Of a stretch of 64,000 nt of DNA, positions 1-10,885 are shown in pieces. The stretch lies in contig JACGCN010000013.1 in NCBI GenBank assembly GCA_014905825.1, positions 620,001-684,000 of the forward strand, read 5' to 3'. The first letter of the stretch is position 1; the number at the start of each line of letters is the position of its first letter. Below the pieces are notes generated by a model. It saw only the letters and a list, made by a program, of their open reading frames with translations. It was not told the DNA's origin and made no database searches. Both the position numbers and the translations under genes were made by a program. Origin of the DNA: Lyophyllum atratum (taxonomy: Eukaryota; Basidiomycota; Agaricomycetes; Agaricales; Lyophyllaceae).

Positions 1-1813
1 AGAAACGTCACCAGGCGCAGGCGTTACTACCCCGACGCGTTCTTCTCGGACAAGCGTTGCGACGTTGCAAGTGGCGTACATATTTCCCGATGAAGCGAAA
101 TATCTTCGTCTCTGAGGCACTGAATGAATGAGCTATGTGGTGGCGCGTCCAGGTTGCGGCGGCGTGTGGGGCGTGCAGGAGGGAGAGGAGGGCGGGTATC
201 ACGGGTGTCTGGAGACCTGGGACGTTAGCGGTTTCCTTGGCGTTTATGAAAGAGGGAGTGGGCAAAAAGCGAGGAATGAGGTGGGAGAGATTGAGGAGGC
301 AGAGGGAGGAACGAAGAGAGTTGAGGGACCCCAAGTACCCGCCGATCTACACACGGAGGGGGGTGGATATTTGGTACTTCTAAGATTCCTTATGGTCAGG
401 GTTCGTCCTCTTCGCCCTGGGCGCAAGCAGGAGCGACAGCATGCGCTTAATGAGCTGGCGGGGGTAGGTTGGGGTGATACCACAAAGACAACCTACGAAA
501 CCAAGATAAAAACCAATATTTAACGGAATTGGACTGGGAACGTGGTACTTACGGTTCATTTGTGCAGCTCGAGGCCGAGTTCGATCGTGTTTAAGGGATA
601 CGCCGTCGGCACCGACGTTCATTCTGGGGACGTGGCAGTGCCCGAGAGTCGCAGGTGATCGAGATGAGTGCGGACGTGGTGATGCCTCCTATGCTTGGAG
701 TGCTTCGAAGGGTGAGGGGTCCGATAGAGAGGAGGAAGGTCGAGTGGTAGAGACGGCGACTGCGCTAAAGAGCTGGCACGCCTGACCGAGATAATTTAGG
801 AGGAGGGGGCGTGATACGGTAATTGGGTTGACGTCCCGAGGACTGTGCTGGCCAGGACGCGTCTGCCGACGAGAACACTCTGAATGTGGCACACAGACAC
901 GCCATCGCCGACGAGGAGGATGCCCATGTTCGTATTACCGTCTGCCCGAGCCTCCTGAGTCGCGAGACCAAAGGGCCAAAAATTGTTGGGTGTGTCTGTG
1001 GAGTCCCGTCAGCGACGAGGTACCAATCTGATCGCGCCCGACAAACGTACAAGTCGTGACAAGCTGGCCGTACGAGTACAGCACCATAACATTGACGCGC
1101 ACTACGGCTCGTAAAGTGTCACCAGTGACGGTAGCCGCGAGGAGGCCGTTGCCTAGAAAGCCCGTGGTGGTCCGCACCGCCGTCGTGGACGCGAGAGAGT
1201 GTGTTGGGATCGTGGAGGACGTCGATGACAGCGTCGACGTTACAGACGTCCTTCAGGTTAGGAGGATGGCACCGGACCAGGCCGTGCTGTGGCGAGCGCA
1301 CTAGCGTTTGTGCGTTGTCGAAGAAGTGGTATTCCATTCGTACACGCGGTGTGGGTAAACATAGTGCGAGAAAGCTGGTATTTGAGGAGTATAGTTCCTG
1401 TCGAGGGAACATAGAACGCGGAACGTCCTTAGGAACGTCGGAGTGATCATTCAGATCAACTACAAAGTGGGTAGTTTGCGTGTGCTTGGGCTGCACCCTG
1501 TTGGGTTCCAGGTTCCGCGAACTCCCCAACATCATCCCAAATGTCATTCTCGTACCATTTGACGCGTCCTTGTACAACGGTAATACCAGGGTGAGCAAAT
1601 TTCTTCTTTATCAAAGCACCTTCACGCGTCCTGATTGAAAATCCAGTTGTTGAAGTGACTTACGATTTGTAGAGTAACATGAATTGCTGTGCTATGGCCG
1701 AGAATGTCACCACGACACATGATTGAATGACATTGATAGACGCCATGAAGTCACATTGCAGTGCCTTTGGCCGTGTCATGATTTCAACCAGAACATACTG
1801 AAGCAGCTTCACA
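1..1813. other. no supported gene
   Basis: Both strands were read and no domain or convincing exon chain was recognised. Minus-strand fragments around 600-1450 and 1660-1842 have hydrophobic runs that could be debris of a membrane-protein gene, but they contain frame breaks. The 1660-1842 stretch also overlaps the first exon of the downstream zinc-finger gene on the other strand. The region probably includes that gene's promoter. Confidence 0.4.
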
Positions 1814-3463
1814 ATGGACTCCAAACCTACCTCGTACACCAACCAATTCGGTTCGCCGATGTCCTGGTGCGCGGCGTCGCCTGAGGTTCGCTTGTATCAG
1901 GGCTCTCCGATGTCTTGGAGCCCAAGCTCGTATCTTCTAGGGTGCGTTTCTAGCGATCATGAAAAGATGGCCTTCCTAATTACCGCTCAGCCATCCAAAG
2001 CCTCTGTCGTCGATCAATGAAGACCCATTGACCACCAACTATACCTGCTGTGGCATCGACCTCCAGAACGTTCACGCTAAGCTTCAACACCTCGAAGAAG
2101 TTCACTTCTTCGTCGCTGATTCCTCTGTCCCCCTACAGTCCAATGACATTGACATGGAGGTGGTGACGAATCTCGACAACGCTATGCATCACAACTCCTC
2201 TTCCGATTCCTCAAACCTCAATGATAGGGCACATCCACCAAAACATCCTATCTCCCCACAGCCACATCAGGACAGCGAATCTCACTACTCACAGGAGGGG
2301 CTCTATGCCTACACACCATTTCCCGGATATTACTCACCATCTTTGTTTCGCTCCCAGCACTATGGGCCCAGAGGCGGCGAGGGGTTGCTTGTCGTGGATG
2401 ACGAAGCCTATAAGGGTCGGATGCCTGCAGTTCACCGGCCACGCGGCCTGGTCTTCGCCACAAAACCATCAATCCAGGGACCAAGCGTTCCCCCTCCCAA
2501 TAACAGCACCAAGCTAGGGCTGAAGGACCGAGAAAGAGTCGGCACGACTTCATTAGCGATCGCACCCGCACCGACGTCCTTCAGCGCAAATGCCAACCTT
2601 TCCGCGACCTCCATTCCCTCTCGCGTACCCGCCCACACACCACTCCCGCCTGACTCTCTTTACCTGTCCAAACCCTTCCGCTGCCCCAAACCAAACTGTA
2701 CAAAATCCTATAAGCAAGCCAACGGCCTCAAGTACCACATGGCGCATGGCACCTGCGACTTGGCGCCCCCCAAGAACCCCGAGCTCGTCAAACACATCCT
2801 CGAGCGCAAATGGCGCGAACGTGAAACTAACACCGCTGTCGCCGAGCCGTCCCACAACGTGTCAGCGCCCGTCCCCTCCGATGTGCACTTGCCACCCACA
2901 CATCCAACAAGCGACTCATTCCTAGAAAACCTCGCGCGCTTGGAGTATGGTGACCTTGGATCAATCACAGAGACGGAGCTACGCGAGGCAGAGCTCGAGG
3001 CGGAGAGGCGCCAGCGACCGTTCGCGTGCGCTCTCGGTGACTGCCAGCGCCGGTACAGGCACATGAACGGCTTAAGATATCATTATCAGCACTCGGGGGA
3101 TCATGGCGCTGCCGGGCTTGCACTGCTTGCGGGGGGGCTGCATGAGACTCAGATCTCTACTGGTTCAAAGCCGTTTGCCTCGCCGTCACTCCACTGCACC
3201 ACCATAGAAGAAATCAAGGCTGTGGACGATATCAATCTGCATGAAAACTCCTACCCTGACGTAAGGCGAGAGAAAGTGGCTGGCCAGATATCCCTTGAGC
3301 CAGAGGGAGGAATGCATGAAGACAAAATTAATGGGCTGGTAAGACGTTTGATGACTGTATTTGAGGATATTCAACAATATAAATGGCTTTTGGGCCGCCG
3401 CGGTGAGAAAGCGCAAAAGCTTCTTGACGTATTCCAAATGGTCAGACACCTTTCTTCGACCTG
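1814..3463 (+). CDS. SFP1-like C2H2 zinc-finger protein
   Basis: Likely nuclear transcription factor of the SFP1 (split-finger) type, which in yeast controls ribosome-biogenesis genes. Exon 1 (1814-1941) joins exon 2 (from 1991) across a 49 bp intron with GTGCGT donor, CTAAT branch and CAG acceptor. The join keeps frame and places an ATG ahead of a frame that otherwise starts without one. A degenerate N-terminal finger (YTCCGIDLQNVHAKLQHLEEVH) lies near residues 60-80. Two typical fingers follow at about 2676-2760 (FRCPKPNCTKSYKQANGLKY) and 3021-3095 (FACALGDCQRRYRHMNGLRY), separated by a linker rich in polar residues. SFP1-like proteins in related fungi, as far as I know, end soon after the last finger. 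Here the frame stays open to a stop at 3462-3464, and from about 3312 it reads as the N-terminus of the following kinase-like gene. It could be a separate gene or the front of a fusion. Confidence 0.8.
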
Positions 3464-4819
3464 AAGTGACAACTGAATCTGTGGATAGCTTCTTGATATA
3501 CCCTCGCTTGAAGCGAAAGTCAGGCGTAATTTGCTAGTCGCTACACAGAGGCTCTCAAAGAATGCCGGCCTGTATCCAACCTGCTATAACCTAGAAAATG
3601 TCGAAACAGCCGGTGAATATCCAGTGGCGGCTGGTAGCTTCGCGGACATCTATAAGGGGCGCTTTCTTGGGCAAGTGGTTTGTCTGAACATCATGCGGAT
3701 TTATCAGTCCTCCCACATCGATTCATTTCTCAAGGTCAAGTCGCCATCTCCTTCCTATAATTTGCGCATGCCGTTCCTGATGTCCACTTCTTTCAGAAGT
3801 TTTCAGCGGAGGCTATCTTGTGGGGTCAGCTGTCACATGCTAATCTTCTTCCGATTTATGGGCTTTATCGATATGCCATGAGTCTCTGCCTAGTCTCGCC
3901 TTGGATGGAACATGGGGACGTCTCCAACTTTTTGCGGGAACATCCAGATGCGAATCGGGCCCTTTTGGTAAGAATGTCCTCTCACCGTCCATGAGGCAGT
4001 CATTCTCATGGGACTAGGTCGCGGATGTGGCATATGGCGTTGCCTATCTACACTCGAACGACATCATCCACGGTGACTTGAAAGGGGTGAGAATTTGCTC
4101 CACATTTCCTGAACCATCTACTGACCGTCTGTGCATATCACAGGCTAATATATTGGTTAACGGCAGTCGACGGGCATGCCTGGCTGATTTCGGACTTTCA
4201 GCGGTCTCGGATGCCAATATCTTACACTGGACATCCCATTCTTCTGTAGAATCTAAAGGGGGGTCCGTTCGATGGCAGGCTCCGGAGCTATTCGACATCG
4301 ACAGTGATGATGTCGTCTATAACAGCATGGCGAGTGATGTCTATGCTCTGTCCTGTGTCACGTATGAGGTAAGGAGCTACCTTCGACGTTATAATGGAGC
4401 CTTCCATTCATATTTGCGCCTAGATATTCACTGGCAACATCCCCTTTCACGAAACTCCACGCGACTCGACAGTTACTCTAAAGGTCAAGTCTGGCGCACA
4501 ACCATCACGGCCGCCGACTTCAAGCTCTGCGTGGGGTCCATGGAGGCTAACAGACTCTATCTGGACATTGATGCAGATGTGCTGGAGCATGGAACCCGGC
4601 TCACGTCCGACCGTACACCAATTTGTGGCCAAGTATACTTCCAAGATTCCGATGGACGACCGACCCGTTGGGAGTGAAGACGTCATTACCCCTGCACGCT
4701 TTCGAGACTCTGTCGGGAGGACTGATCCACCGTCTTTAGATGATATTGAGGATATCCTCCGTGTTGCTGCTGCCCATCCTGAACATTCACCACAACGACA
4801 TCTGGAGTCGCAATGCTAG
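3312..4819 (+). CDS. protein kinase-like protein, beta-3 lysine replaced
   Basis: Serine/threonine-type protein kinase-like protein of a family expanded in Agaricomycetes. Exons: to 3440, 3489-3734, 3797-3967, 4018-4086, 4144-4368 and 4424-4819; all joins are phase 0. The N-terminal segment reads AQKLLDVFQM then LLDIPSLEAKVRRNLLVATQ across intron 3441-3488. A modified glycine loop (VAAGSFADIYKG) comes next, then VVCLNIMRIYQ, where the usual VAIK lysine is Asn (AAC codon). The catalytic loop is HGDLKGANILV, with HGD in place of HRD as in this family. The magnesium motif DFG (LADFGLS), the APE-like QAPELF and the subdomain IX aspartate (SDVYAL) are present. Loss of the beta-3 lysine suggests weak or no phosphotransfer. 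ATG 3312 is the first plausible separate start. The frame is also open upstream into the zinc-finger gene, so this may be the C-terminal half of one long protein. Confidence 0.8.
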
Positions 4820-6366
4820 TCCTTTTATGAATGCTTCTTGGAAGCTTTTGCTACAGATTCCACTTGCTATTTGTGAGGCTGCATGAGTCGCCAGGGGTTG
4901 GTAAGATTACAAAAAACGTACGGTAATACCACTGGTATATGTATGGATTTCAATTTGAATACTTGCGTTCTTTGGAAGTTGTAGCTGATAGTTGGGTCTC
5001 AGGAGAGGAATGCTTAGAGGTGCCTTGAAGTGTAGGGTACTCGTTTACCTTCCGGAAAAGAGGTTGTGTAAGCCCCATCCGAGTGTAACCAATGCAGGCA
5101 TTGTGATCCTGGAGTGCCGGCGTTCTCTCCGCGACGATGGGTCCCAAGGATTTTCTTACAAATCCAAAGCAAATCCCCTCTATTCGGTGCCGGCGACTAC
5201 CGTGACACTGTTCATCGTATCAGAACTTGGCGGATGTTGCCACCCTGAAACATGTCCCGCTGCGGAGTGACTGTGGTCATTGGTCTAGGAATCACTTGTC
5301 CGATGTAAGTACCTATGCATTACATATTCACTACATCTCGGTTCACACAGTGATGGTTCTATAGGCATCACGGACATGCAACCAGATTGGGCGTGCTGTT
5401 ATTGAGAGACAGCACCAGGGTATAGTGCGATATTGGCGGAATATGTGTATCACTACCGCAGCCATGTTGGCACGCAGGAGACCTGCTTCGCTTCGCCACG
5501 GCCCCTCCAGCTTTGCGTAGTACGAAATGCCCGGACCATACGCGTCGCCACATGCCCAACTTCCAAGTGTCGCGATCCACGTCTCCAAGTGGCTACCTAG
5601 CGTCATTCCGTTTGACCTGCTCTGCGGGACGACCCCTGATCGGACGCTGCGCAAACCTTTGCTTGATGCTGTGACGGACGCCTTTATCGACGGTTTTCTT
5701 CGCGCCTTACTGGACAAGCTCCGCTGAGTGGGCTCATGACAACTATCCCGAGTGGCGCGGTCGCTGCTGCTTGGCGTGATGGCATTGACAAGCCAGTCCT
5801 CCTCCTTGCATCCTCCTTGACCGCAGCATGCATAAGTGTTCCCCACCATCGCATTTGGGGCCAAAGTTGAAAGGGTGATGCATGGCTGGGTAGTAAGGTA
5901 TCGATGCATTTTCCTCGGGTGTGCACTCCTAATTTCTCCTCGTACCGCGCAACTCATGGCTGCATAGTCTGACCTTGACATTCTCGCACGTTCTGGTGTA
6001 CCGCATTTCGGGCTATAAACTCGACTTTTTCGCTGCGGAGTGACCAGTGTCCGAGCAAATGCCCATCAATCCAAGCATCCATGACGTGGCTCCTAAATCG
6101 TGCATTGCATACCCATTGACTCTCATCCCATGCAGCGGCGATTGTCTGGGCATCACAGGACTACGAAGCTGGACCCTACTCGGGCATGCTCGGGTTAGTA
6201 GGCCGTATCATTGGCAGGATACTTTGGTCCCATGAGCCGGATATACATATCGGGACCTGCGCAGTATGCGAGTCTCTCTGAGCCGGAGGGCGGTCTATCC
6301 CGATTCCCGTATAAGAAGCATGCTAAAAAATGTCGTATGTTCAAACAATTCAGCACTTTTGCAGAC
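4820..6366. other. intergenic, possible hydrolase debris
   Basis: No intact gene was recognised. At 5665-5712 the plus strand reads KPLLDAVTDAFIDGFL, like the mature N-terminus of the hydrolase that begins at 6367 (KPVLNNATDAFINDLL). It is soon followed by a stop, so a decayed partial duplicate is possible. The stretch before 6367 should hold the hydrolase promoter. Confidence 0.35.
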
Positions 6367-9300
6367 ATGCGCCTCGAAGCCCTTCTTAGTAGTCTCATCG
6401 TACCTTGCCTTCTCTATGCATCTAGCCCCGCATTCGGTCAGGGGACGCAGAACAAGCCTGTGCTTAATAACGCCACGGATGCATTTATCAACGATCTACT
6501 CGCAGAATGGAAATCGCCAGGGGGTGTCGCGATCTCCATCGTCCGTAAAGATGATATGGCAGCATGGACTGTGGAGACAAAGGGATATGGGGTCGCTATC
6601 CTCGCTAACGGGAGCCGTGTAACGGAAAATACGCTATTTGCGATCGGTTCTAACTCGAAGGTAAGGCTCATACCTTTATTTCATCTTGGGAAGACGTCAC
6701 CAATCACCAATATGTTTGTTGTGATAGTTGTTCAATGCGATCGCCACTGGGCTCCTAGTCAGCAACGAGACACTTTCTCCACGTTTGTTATGGACTTCGA
6801 AGCTTGCGTCCATTGTGCCTGGTTGGGGACTAGTGGACACGATTGCTGCGAAGCAAGCGACGATAATTGACGCCCTAAGCCATCGAATAGGCCTACCTCG
6901 CCACGACTTCTCCTACAGGTGGACAGACGACATCCCGACCCTGGTAAGCATCCTACAAATGTTCATCAAGCTCGACTTTAATTACCATCCTTACGCATGT
7001 TAGATCAAAAAGATGAATTTCCAACGCCCATCTGCTGAATTCCGGGATGTCTACCAATACACCAATAATCCGTACGGCGTCTAGGGCTGCACACCGTCCG
7101 TATTACGGCCACGGCCGTATAAAACACGGTCACATACGGTATACGGCGCACCGTATACCGTCCGTCAAGTAGTCTCCTAGTCTCCTCGACGGTACGGTAC
7201 GGCAACGGCCACGGCCGTAATACGGGTATACGGGAATACGGGGTCATTTTAGTATTGAACGAAGAATACATAACTGTAGACTATGCTAGTGGACACCTCG
7301 AAAGTTATGCAAAGTCACATTTACATGGCCACGCGCAAGGTGTACCTGTTTGAAGTTTCTTCACCGGCACCTCACTAGATTGTCGGCATACGCAAAACAC
7401 GGCATCCTTATCCTGGCTGTCCTCTCGTCATTGTTGCTGGTTGCTGGTGCATCGGCCGAGCTACGCTTATGCTTGGTTTGAGCCTGCCGGGGACGGCGTG
7501 TTCTTGGTACCACGACGTTCCCAAACTCATCGGGGTGCTGGCCGGCCAGTGCTTCATCGAGTCTGCTTGTATTTCGCGCACGACGGGGAGGATTATCTGC
7601 TACAGCTGCACATTTTTTCAGTGAATCCCATGAATGATTAAAGTAAGGACCGTTACCAGGTGTCGGTTCAAGTGTACTGTCCTCGTCCATCGGGAGTACA
7701 GCGGGAGAACTCGGAGTTCTGTTGTTACTGGAAGACTTGCTCGGCCCCTCAAGTCGTCGGTCGACCGCTAGATATCTCAATGGCGCGACAATCCCGAATG
7801 CTGTGAAAGGATTACAACGCAACTTTGAATGTTCTGCCATGATATGAAGGTCTTCGAAAGGACCAGCGTAGTCGGTAAGCACTGTGGAGGCGCGTATCGT
7901 GGGCTACGAAATATAAATTGACCATGCGATGGTGATTGATCATGTCGAGCGCGCATTCCGTGGTGATTGTTGATGACAACGAGCTCAGCGAAATCTCACG
8001 GGAACTCTGATTCAGGGCACGTGGATGAGCGGACCGTGTCCTCCGTACACGGCCGTGTACGGCCGTATTTTGACGGTGAAATACGGCATACACCGTACCG
8101 TCTACCGTCACCGTCAGCTCTCGCCAATATCCTCGACGGTACGGTGACGGTAGCCGTATCACGGTGCCGTATTACCGTGTTTATACGGCACGGCGTGCAG
8201 CCCTAACGGCGTCCTGTCTTATCTGCCGACCCTACTTCTCCCTTCAAAAATACCTTTCGCTCGATATGTCAAGCAACATATATTTGAGCCACTAAGTTTA
8301 ACCTCGACTACATACTCGTACGATGTCGCGAAATCAGGACACCTCGCCGATGGTATGGTAAGACAGGGTGCTAACTATTCTGAGAATCCTTTGGGTGGCA
8401 CCCCTAAGGCACTTCCGTTCTGGTCTACTACAGGTGGCGAGGATGGAAACAGTATGCCTATCTTCCTCAACGCACTTCCCAGAAGCTAATATAGTGTGAC
8501 AGTACTGTCAGGAGCTGGTGGCATTATCAGCAATGCCGTCGATATGGTAGCAACGTCACTTCTTTCCGTTCAGCCTTATTCTCAATCTCATGTCATTTAG
8601 GCCACCTGGCTTCAAGTGCTGCTACTTGGGGGCTACAAACCCGGTACTAACCAGTCAGTAATCCCGCCTGAAGTGATCGAGAAGGTATCCACCGGGGTTT
8701 CTGTCGCGTTTCCTATAGCGTAAGCTTGTGCTTTATCCTTTGGTTCGACGCAGATCATGAACCCTTCTCACAGGGGACTCCCGGAACTCTCCCCAGTGGT
8801 TTATGGAGGGGGACAGGCGCGCAGCACGTACAGAGGGCACGGTAGGAAAAAGTATGTGGCCCTTTCCACTGGATACTAATCAGGACTTGTCAGAGGTCGT
8901 TGAGCATGACGGTGGCACTCCCGGTAAACCACATCAGTTGCTGCCTTGGTAACGCTATGCTAAAACACTTCAACATCAGGATTTTATTCACAGATTACGA
9001 GGCTTCCCTTCGATGATCTTGGTATTGCAGTGCTATGCAACGACTTTAGTTATGGATCCTATTTGATGCAAATCATCAAGTTTCGTCTGATAGACGAGGC
9101 CCTCAACTTAGAGCCTGTGGATTGGGATGCAAGGTGTGTGGACATGAGGTTGGAGTCAGAGGTGTCGCCTGAAACGAATATGATGAAGATACAAATCCAT
9201 TCTTTCCGTTCTTCCCCCTGTTGCGACACCGCGCCCCAGTAATGCCACAGACGCGTCCGCCAACTTTACATTCTTGGCTGGGGTATACAAGAGCGACGCC

Positions 9301-9778
9301 TACGGCGACGTCGAGCTATGCTTAGTTTCGGTGGAACATCTGGCCGCATCGAGCTCATGTAAGGCTCTTGCCGCGAACCTGTCGACAATCCTTCCCGGTG
9401 CCGTGGATCCCGAAATACCAACCTTCATAGGCGTATGGGATAGTCCATGGATGTCGCACATCAAGCTTAGCCACTTTGGTGTCAACCATTTCAACGTTAG
9501 CGCTTTGAGAAGTTACGTGAGTTCGTCCCTATGCTCTTTCGATCTTTGAGACTTTAGAGAGCTCACAGAATAATTAGCCCCAGGATAATGCTTCTGAGCC
9601 ATACTGGGTGTTCGGAGGCGAAACGACTTTCACTAGCCCAGCTTCCGCAGAGATAGTTGTTGATGGACGTCAGATCGGTCTCTCGTTGAACGGTATGTGG
9701 GGTGCGGGCGATGGTATCGCAAGTCCCCAAAGACAGACAGTTCGTGATCGTGCCGAAATCTGGTTCAACAAGGCGTAG
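6367..9778 (+). CDS. secreted beta-lactamase-family serine hydrolase, split by a hAT element
   Basis: Member of the beta-lactamase/penicillin-binding-protein-like serine hydrolases (PF00144 type). Fungal members are usually secreted esterases or amidases, and the substrate cannot be told here. ATG 6367 gives a signal peptide (MRLEALLSSLIVPCLLYA). The SxxK motif is SNSK (residues 95-98), the second motif is QYTNN near 7062, and the third is HDGGTPG near 8907-8927. Exon 1 ends at 6660; exon 2 starts at 6728. Later introns begin with GTATGC after GGEDGN, GTAAGC after AFPIA, GTAGGA after STYRGH, and GTGAGT at 9517. The C-terminus RAEIWFNKA ends at TAG 9776-9778. A 1,124 bp element (7082-8205) plus one copy of an 8 bp duplication sits in exon 3. 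Skipping it joins NNPYGV to LSYLPTLLLP in frame, so the host gene looks otherwise intact. As it stands the transcript should be disrupted unless the element is spliced out. Confidence 0.85.
7074..7081. repeat. target-site duplication, left copy
   Basis: ACGGCGTC directly before the element's left terminus. It encodes part of the host protein (Tyr-Gly-Val). Confidence 0.85.
7082..8205. mobile_element. non-autonomous hAT-type DNA transposon
   Basis: The ends are inverted repeats: TAGGGCTGCACACCGT at 7082 and, read on the other strand, TAGGGCTGCACGCCGT from 8205. The 8 bp flanks match exactly (ACGGCGTC). The length and 8 bp duplication fit the hAT superfamily. About 165 bp at each end is packed with ACGGCCGTA, TACGG and CGGTACGG motifs in both orientations, as expected of subterminal transposase-binding sites. 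The inner part has no recognisable transposase. One minus-strand frame (7361-7882, about 173 residues) is open but matches nothing I know. The element is therefore probably mobilised in trans. Confidence 0.85.
7361..7882 (-). CDS. hypothetical ORF inside the hAT element
   Basis: Open frame of about 173 residues inside the transposon, opposite to the host gene. It is rich in Ser, Pro, Arg and Asn, with a basic stretch (RTRRPRQAQTKHKRSS) that could bind nucleic acid or direct nuclear import. No hAT dimerisation domain or BED finger is seen. It may be a remnant of a parental element's internal sequence or a chance frame. I do not recognise it. Confidence 0.25.
   Translation of the reverse strand: MLTDYAGPFEDLHIMAEHSKLRCNPFTAFGIVAPLRYLAVDRRLEGPSKSSSNNRTPSSPAVLPMDEDSTLEPTPGNGPYFNHSWDSLKKCAAVADNPPRRARNTSRLDEALAGQHPDEFGNVVVPRTRRPRQAQTKHKRSSADAPATSNNDERTARIRMPCFAYADNLVRCR
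8206..8213. repeat. target-site duplication, right copy
   Basis: ACGGCGTC directly after the element's right terminus, identical to the left copy. After it the hydrolase frame resumes. Confidence 0.85.
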
Positions 9779-10885
9779 AGGATGCAGTTCGAAAGTCGAG
9801 GAGTTGGACATGCCGCTGATGTATCATGTATGTACATATCTCGCAGAGCATCACCAGTCGCGTTGGTCTACAGTCATCGGATGCACCTTCAAATGAGACA
9901 TATCTGCACGCTACAGCAGAATGGTGGAGGAAAGATCAAGATATCTTCACAGCGTCCCTCGTTGGAACACCGAGTACCGTCAAATGGATCACAGTGGACG
10001 CCTGTCGACTCGACCATATCAAGACCATATCAGATACTGGTGCCATCCCTCAACAGATCTTGCATGAGCAGAGAGGCGCACAGGCTGATGATATGGAAAA
10101 GTTGCGAGGAGTGCATAGAGAAACGCACTGGCTCATGATGTGGATTCGGAGGTGATTCAAGTCGGGAAACCAGTCACTGGGGACGAAAAATGTGTTGAGA
10201 TGAATTCCGTAGGGCCCGGCCTCCTCGGACCGGTACATGGAACCATTCCGGACACCGGCAAATTAACAAGTTTGCTTGTTTCGATCAACATGCCTCGAAC
10301 TTAGGCGCCGCCTCGAGGCTACTCCCAACCACTTGAACTTCACATCCTTCCTTCCGAGAAACAAATGATTCGCGAGTACTATCAGATTGGAGGGTTTCGG
10401 CCCCACGTTGACTGGTAAACCAATCGAATGATGTGTGTACTTAGGAGACTCATGGTGTCACTCTGGCAGGCCCGAATATCGTTACGACGACAAGAAATTA
10501 GCCCAAATTATCGCAGGGGATGCGTCTCCTCTTAGAACGCGTGGGAGGGGCCCTCAAGAGCCTATAGAGCTCGTTCTTGGTGACTTCTAGGACTTGTGGG
10601 CATCTCGCTAGAACTCATCGATGTTGCGAACAGGAATCAAACGCACGGGAACATCCCACCTGCTACTCTCCGGGCAGCAAATCCAAGATATCGTCCGGGC
10701 CTTCCATGAACCATATCCTAGGGCACCCCCCGCTTTATCTACCGACTTTGAGTCCCTCTCACCAATCTACTTTCGGAACCCCAGCGAGTTTGCAGACAAG
10801 TTTGGTACTTTGAAAATCAAAACTGTAAAGAATCGCGTTTCCACAGATAACAGCCAGAGTAACAAACAATTTGTATCCGGAGACG
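9779..10885. other. unassigned region
   Basis: Several short plus-strand frames (9826-10155, 10621-10950) are interrupted and match no family I recognise. They could be upstream exons of the Gfd2-like gene that follows, whose true start is uncertain, or a decayed gene. The first bases should contain the hydrolase terminator. Confidence 0.3.

Noticed and set aside
1660..1842. Minus-strand hydrophobic frame resembling a membrane-protein exon
   Set aside because: It overlaps the supported first exon of the zinc-finger gene and the possible downstream intron would be only about 33 bp.
5343..5981. Minus-strand open frame of 212 codons
   Set aside because: No recognisable domain, no intron structure, and composition like a chance frame in GC-rich DNA.
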